Source: Ctenosaura bakeri (taxonomy: Eukaryota > Chordata > Lepidosauria > Squamata > Iguanidae). From it: a DNA stretch of 64,000 nucleotides. Positions 58,721-64,000 of the stretch are shown here, piece after piece. A program made the position numbers and the translations under genes. The DNA is taken from positions 558,001-622,000 of the forward strand of contig CAOLHI010000391.1 in the NCBI GenBank assembly GCA_948474755.1, read 5' to 3'. Below the pieces are notes generated by a model. The model searched no databases. It saw only the letters and a program-made list of their open reading frames with translations, and was not told where the DNA came from. Within the stretch, counting starts at the first letter, position 1; each line of letters begins with the position of its first letter.

Positions 58721-60095
58721 TCATTATTGTGTTATTCTTGTTAGGAATGAATTGCAATATTGCCATCATATTCTTTTGATGAGAAAGACAAAATTTAAGT
58801 CCACAGAAGGCTTCCTTTTGGTAGGTGACACTGTTATCTCTGTCATCCACTCCACTGCCAATGAGCTTCTCACATTTCCTCTCTTAACATCCTTGTTTAC
58901 AGCTGTTAAAGCATCATGGGACAAAGTATCTTCTGTTCCTCCCATTATGTTGTAAGTTGAGGAACTTATACAAAGTTCAAGATGACAGCAGTGAATTCCT
59001 GTCCAAACATTCTGTCTCAAACTTCACTATAGTTGGTCTTCAGCCAAAAACCCTGGTCAGAAATGACAACTGACAAAAATATGTTGACTTCTTCATGCAG
59101 AAGGCCATAAAACCTATGGAACTACTGTGCTATCTTTCCACACTGCTACTTATCAAACTTCCTTGAGTCATTGTCAGTTCTTTTTGTGAAGGAAACTGCT
59201 GGCATTAAGATAGCATCCCTCTCCCAACAAGACACTCTCCCTCCCTCTCCCTCTCTCTCTCCCTCTCCCTCTCTCTAAAAAAGCAAACCAACAGCACATC
59301 TCCCAAATTTGTCTTGGATCTCATAAGAGTGCAATTAATCACTCTCTCTCCTTCTTTCTCTCTCGCACACAGAAGAGTAACAAACAAAACTCTCTCTCTC
59401 TCCCTCTCTCCCTGAGCCACAATGTTTCAGCTCCCACCTTCTTCAGTTGCTAAAGATGAAACTGAGTTCAATAAATATGCACACAAACATGCACAATAGA
59501 TTAAGTAAATAGATGATAGATAGGCTAGAGACATGATAGGGGTAGATCAATAGATCGATCTCTGGAGGGGTGGGGTAGAGTAGGAGCTGGCAAGATATCC
59601 AGACAAGGAATTCGTTCAGCTCATGCTACAACACATACAACACTTACACACATAGAAACCTCCCTGGGCATCCACACTCCTACGTGGTTAACATATATAA
59701 AATACATATAAATGTGCAGTAACTTAGCAGTTATGTACTTAGACTATGGAAAAAGCTTCATCTGGGTGACTGCTGCTCTTTGTTTTATTGATTTCCTCCC
59801 ATATTTCTAATTTGTTCTTTAATTGTTATTATGTACTTAATCATTGTTAGGCACCTTGAGATGCTTAAATCCATCTAAATAAGGAGACAACATAGATCCT
59901 CAACTCTTGTGAATGGAGTTCTACTGATAGAGCACTGCTGCTGTCATAAAGAGACAAGGGGGTTTTCACCAATATCCGTTTCTCTTTGCAACCCCTTTAC
60001 CTTACAATTATATGCCCTGAAAAATTCTGGAATTCTCCAGAACAATGCAAGAAGTAGCACAGGGTGCTGTAGGGGAAACAAGAAACTGGCAGAAA

Positions 60096-60131
<36 letters not shown>

Positions 60132-61230
60132 CCAAGACCAGGGTTGCTAGTGAATCAAATGTTTTTCTACAATAGAACTAGCCTGGGAAGGTAACTCTGG
60201 ACACAAGACTTACTGGGCAGATATCAGCATCACAAGTATCAGTAAATTTACTTGCCATTTTGGGCTTTTATAAGCATGTTAACTTGACACCCACAGTTGA
60301 GTTAGTCTTCTACTTTGTCAACAGTTAATTCTATTAATATTTGGTAAAAGACTGGTGTGCTTTTATTATGTCACGAGACTTAAAAACCACTCTGCAATTT
60401 GTAGACTGCAGGCATCCTGACTAAATTAAAATAAACATTCTAGCTTATTAATCTAGTTCATAAATCCATTAATGGAGTGTTTCTGAAATTATGCCTTTAA
60501 ACATTCTTGGTCCCAAATTGTTCCAATTAACCTCATGCTCTCAGGCTTCAAGCTACAAAAGTATGTTAGCCAATTAGTAAATCAGAGAGTTCCAACTCAA
60601 ACAGAATTGGTATACTCTGTTCAGAGGTGCATAATGGGTACAACTGACTTTTCCCATTGAAATAGACAACAAAGGTCCCATTGATTTCAGAAGAGATGCA
60701 TTGTACCCCCTGGTCCAAAGACCAAATATGTCAAACATTAAGTCAGTAGTTGATCACCTAAGAAACTAATGGTTTAATCTAGATAAATTCAGTCATTTTG
60801 TCCCTCAGATGGTCACAATTATATGAACAGCTAGAAAGAATCCACTTGTGGTCCTGTTCTCTTGGTAATTTCACCATTGACTAGCCCTGTTGCCTTCCTC
60901 CTCATCTGAAGTAGTGAGTCTGCAATTAGTGTGTAGGCTCCCTAAAGCACGTACAAAATTAAGCAACCGTGGTTCTATACAAACAGGTCCCTGTTCTTAT
61001 CGGAGTGGGGGGAGATTCCCACTTCCCTGTAAAAACACATTGAAGGTGCTGAGGCAGGCCCAAAGGGGTATGTCCAAGACCATAGTGCCAGCAGACATGG
61101 CCACATTCTGTCTCATCGCCTAAAAGAATATTCTTGCCACTAAATGATGCAACTTCCAAGCATTGTATGAAAATATAATGGTGGGCATCAAGAATACCAT
61201 GAAAACTAGTTCCTCAGTTCTGCTGGCAGA
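58721..61230. other. No gene seen; several CT and CA microsatellites
   Basis: CT/CCCT tracts lie at 59219-59277 and 59382-59413, with (TC)n(AC)n at 60090-60130. An L2-like terminus (TTGTTAGGCACCTTGAGATG) is near 59845. Frames over these tracts are low-complexity. Confidence 0.5.
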
Positions 61231-61431
61231 GGACCTTTCCGCACTACACTGTTATAGTGCTCTTATTCCACTTTCAACGTCCTGTGGAATTCTGGGGTTT
61301 GTAGTTTACTGAGGCCAAAGAGCTCTCCGGCTGAGAATTCTAAATGCTCTTCCTTAAACTGCAAATCCCAGGATTCCACTGGATGTTGAAAGTGGAATAA
61401 TAGCACTACAACAGTGTAGTGCAGAAAAGCG
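61231..61431. mobile_element. Palindromic MITE copy
   Basis: Begins GGACCTTTCCGCACTACACT and ends AGTGTAGTGCAGAAAAGC. Inside are GGAATTCTGGGGTTTGTAGT and GAGCTCTCCGGCTGAGAATT, as in the 48555 copy but with the centre in the opposite orientation. AGA flanks are plausible. Confidence 0.75.
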
Positions 61432-61736
61432 AGAGAAGCTATGCTGCTCCCCCTCCTTAGTGCTGGATTTAAGCACAGTGCAAGTAGTCTACAGTGCAGG
61501 GTTGCAGATTCTGTGAGACCTCTAATTAAATAAAAAAAAATATGCAACATATTGTACTATCTCCCCCCATGCCAAAAAAAACCAAAAAACCAAACCCTGT
61601 GATATCAATGCATATGTGTATATGTATGTATGTGTGTATAATACTATTATCTTAAAATTGACATAGCTTATGACTTCAGCAGGCCTCAATTTGTCATGCC
61701 TTCACCTCTTAGAGAGGGAAAGATTAGCTCACATGG

Positions 61737-61959
61737 GACTCTTTCACTCTATACAGTTACAGGACTGTTATTCCACTAACCACCATGGCTACACCCTACA
61801 GAATCCTGGGATTTACAATTTCAGGAAGGGGTATTTGCAATTCTGAAACAGAAAATGATGGTGCCCCCTTGAACTACAATATACAAGATTCCACATGATA
61901 CAGCCAGGGAAGTTAAAGTGGAATCATGGTGTTATAATTGTATAGTTTGGAAAGGGCTG
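61737..61959. mobile_element. Diverged palindromic MITE copy
   Basis: Starts CTCTTTCACTCTATACAGTT and ends ATTGTATAGTTTGGAAAGGG. The core GAATCCTGGGATTTACAATT matches the family. It is the most diverged member in the window. Confidence 0.55.
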
Positions 61960-62933
61960 TAACAAAGATGTAAGTAGTGAACAGCAAACCTATTCATACC
62001 CATTCACTACTCATGGTATAAATTCTGGAATCAATAAAAAATAAGCTGCATGGAGGTCTTTGAGTTCATTTTTTAAAATTATTTAATTATGAAACAAATA
62101 AAAACCCTTTTCTGTTGAAAGGTAAATTCTGACAGGGATCATGCATTGCTCTAAAAGTTCTTGTCCCAGGCCTGTGATTATTTCACTTTCTTTACCCCGC
62201 CCACAGAAAAGGCAAACATTTATGTCAGCAAATATAATTTCCAGGTGAGTACAGTGAAATGTTATTTACTTTGAGAGTCCTAAAAGAACAAGTGAAATTT
62301 AATATATAGCTATTTCTTCAGATCTTCACAAGAAAATCAGTAACAGTGCAAATGGCCAATTTTTCCCTGATTGTTTTAAAGGGAGGATGTTAAATAATAA
62401 GGGGAAAAACCCAACATGTTCAAACTAAGCCTTTTAAAATAGAAATTTCCATTTCAGTTGCCAAATATCTCTCAACTCTAATATAACTTTCAATATCAAG
62501 AAGGAGCCCAGCTTCTTCAGAATCCTTCATGAGCAAGGATGCCACAACAATCTCTTGGACAAAAGACATGTATCAGTGAAATGAATCCAGATAAATGTAA
62601 AATCATGTGGGGAAGACAGTTGAGATGTTCTGTGTTTACAATTACAGGTAGATCTAGGTTGTCCAAACTGATATTACAATGCAGTGTAATACAATGTGCA
62701 ATAGGTAGGTGCATTCTCTTAACTGTTTAATAAGATGGAAACGTCAATGTTTATAGATTTCTCTCTCTCCCCCCCCATCTTTCACACACACACACACTCA
62801 GGCAGACAAGACAAGGGTGTTTGTCTCACCAACACCACCTCAGAAGCATGTGGTTCCACCTACGCAACAGCATAGATTCATAGACCTGTCTCCTCCCAAA
62901 GAAAGAGAGGGCATAGCAACACTTGGTGCCTTC
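61960..62933. other. No gene seen
   Basis: Non-coding DNA with a CT/CA microsatellite at 62759-62798. Confidence 0.4.
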
Positions 62934-63105
62934 CAGGTCAGGGGTTGGTGAATGAGTTTTAATGTGGATTTTAAAGGAGCTATCCAAGGTGCTGAATCCT
63001 CTTCCTAAAATAGGATCTGCACCTTGGATAGCTTCTTTAAAGTTCAGACTATAATCCAGAGTAGATTCAAACCCACCCCTATTCACACACACCAGGTACC
63101 AATGA
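62934..63105. repeat. Long imperfect hairpin, unassigned
   Basis: The inner arms are near perfect: AAAGGAGCTATCCAAGGTGC (ending 62992) against GCACCTTGGATAGCTTCTTT (from 63019), with a 26-base loop. The match weakens outward (GGGGTTGGTGAATGAG against an inverted GGGGTGGGTTTGAATC) to about 62934 and 63105. It could be a foldback MITE of another family. Confidence 0.6.
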
Positions 63106-64000
63106 CAGTGTGCCAGAGTATTGCAGCCCACATGGATATCCAGATGCGAAGTATATGTTTTCAGTGTTTTTCTCCCTAGTAACAACCATAAAGTAAGGGC
63201 ACCAACCTAATCTTATCATGCTGGAAGGCAACCATGGCTTTTGCACTGGGTAGCTAAAGCGGGTCCTGTGGCTGGCAAGCAGGATAGATGGTAATCAGCC
63301 CTCCAAGAGCTTGGCATATGAAAGCAGCCTCATCACATGGGTTTGCATGGAAGGAAAAAGCAGAAATACTTTTGGGATTAGATCAGTATGTGTTGCTATC
63401 TTGCTATAAAACCTCAGCACACCAAACTGCTGATAACAGTGAACTGATTATCACAGGCACCAAGTCTGTTCTGTAGTCTGTTGTACTTGCAGTAAACCAG
63501 AAACATATAAAGTAAAGAACAGATAAAGAACTTTAAGGAAGAAAGGCCTTTTTGCTATCAAATATAAAATCCTTTCCACATGCCAAAACCAAAAATCCCT
63601 ATGGATTTCAAAGGAAGTTACACAAGTAATTTGGAATGGAAGCAATACATTTAACAGTGTAGTAAAGAAACATTTACTATAACAATATTGCAGATACAGT
63701 AAGTCTTCTACAAATAGAAGACCTTCTTTTGAAAACAAAGAAGATTTAGAATATTTACAATATATATTACAATATTTACAATACCACAATAAAACATTAA
63801 AGTAGATTTTTAAAGGACTTCTTAAATGTACCCTTTTTTTTTCTTTTTCTTTTTTGCTATACTGTACTGTATCGTGAGCAACATAGTTCTTGTTCATTGT
63901 GCTTCACTCAAATTCATATTAAATGCACAGGATATAAGGAATTATTCAATTTGCTTTGGGTGTTAACAAACCTAGCTCCTACAAACATAATGTAAAATAC
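63106..64000. other. No gene seen
   Basis: AT-rich DNA. The 148-codon minus frame at 63897-63451 is rich in Phe, Tyr and Leu because of base composition and shows no domain. Confidence 0.4.

Noticed and set aside
63451..63897. 148-codon Phe/Tyr/Leu-rich frame
   Set aside because: It matches a T-rich strand composition and shows neither conserved residues nor clear splice context.

Overview
The window is vertebrate nuclear DNA, most likely from a squamate reptile (a lizard). The evidence is the repeat mix: tRNA-derived SINEs with a Bov-B-like 3' tail (Sauria type), Bov-B/RTE LINEs, CR1 copies ending in an ATTCTATG-type repeat, several L2-like LINEs, a long L1, a Ty3-type LTR retrotransposon and many small palindromic DNA transposons. 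I cannot name the species.

Only one host coding segment is convincing. On the minus strand, about 5015 to 3679 is a large exon that I recognise as the N-terminal coding exon of fibulin-2 (FBLN2): signal peptide, cysteine-rich Na segment, then the acidic cysteine-free Nb segment. A GT splice donor follows it, and a plausible acceptor lies seven bases before the start codon. Positions 1-3678 should be the following intron. The sequence to the right is 5' of this exon on the minus strand, so it is probably the first intron and/or upstream DNA; I found no untranslated first exon.

Layout: 1-1210, L2 remnant and SINEs; 3679-5015, FBLN2 exon; 5740-6305, GC-rich tandem repeat; 9780-10160, CR1-like tail and GAAA repeat; 11470-13620, CR1 split by a CpG-rich Harbinger-like element; 13640-14310, two SINEs; 18990-22330, degraded L2-like LINE; 26458-33363, near full-length L1 with perfect 16-bp target duplications, inserted into a CR1 tail; 33770-35955, Bov-B LINE carrying two nested DNA elements; 36950-37395, LINE fragment plus triplet repeats; 39480-41470, 3'-truncated Ty3-type element on the minus strand; 41471-42246, an LTR of another family with a relative at 51062-51825; 42282-43545, hAT-like element; 43994-62000, a palindromic MITE family in several copies among SINEs, Bov-B fragments and microsatellites; 62934-63105, a long imperfect hairpin.

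There is no operon-like or immune-system-like arrangement, and I see no convincing undescribed biological system. What merits a second look is the layered history of transposition, the structure of the L1 5' end, and a few foldback or tandem structures that I could not assign.
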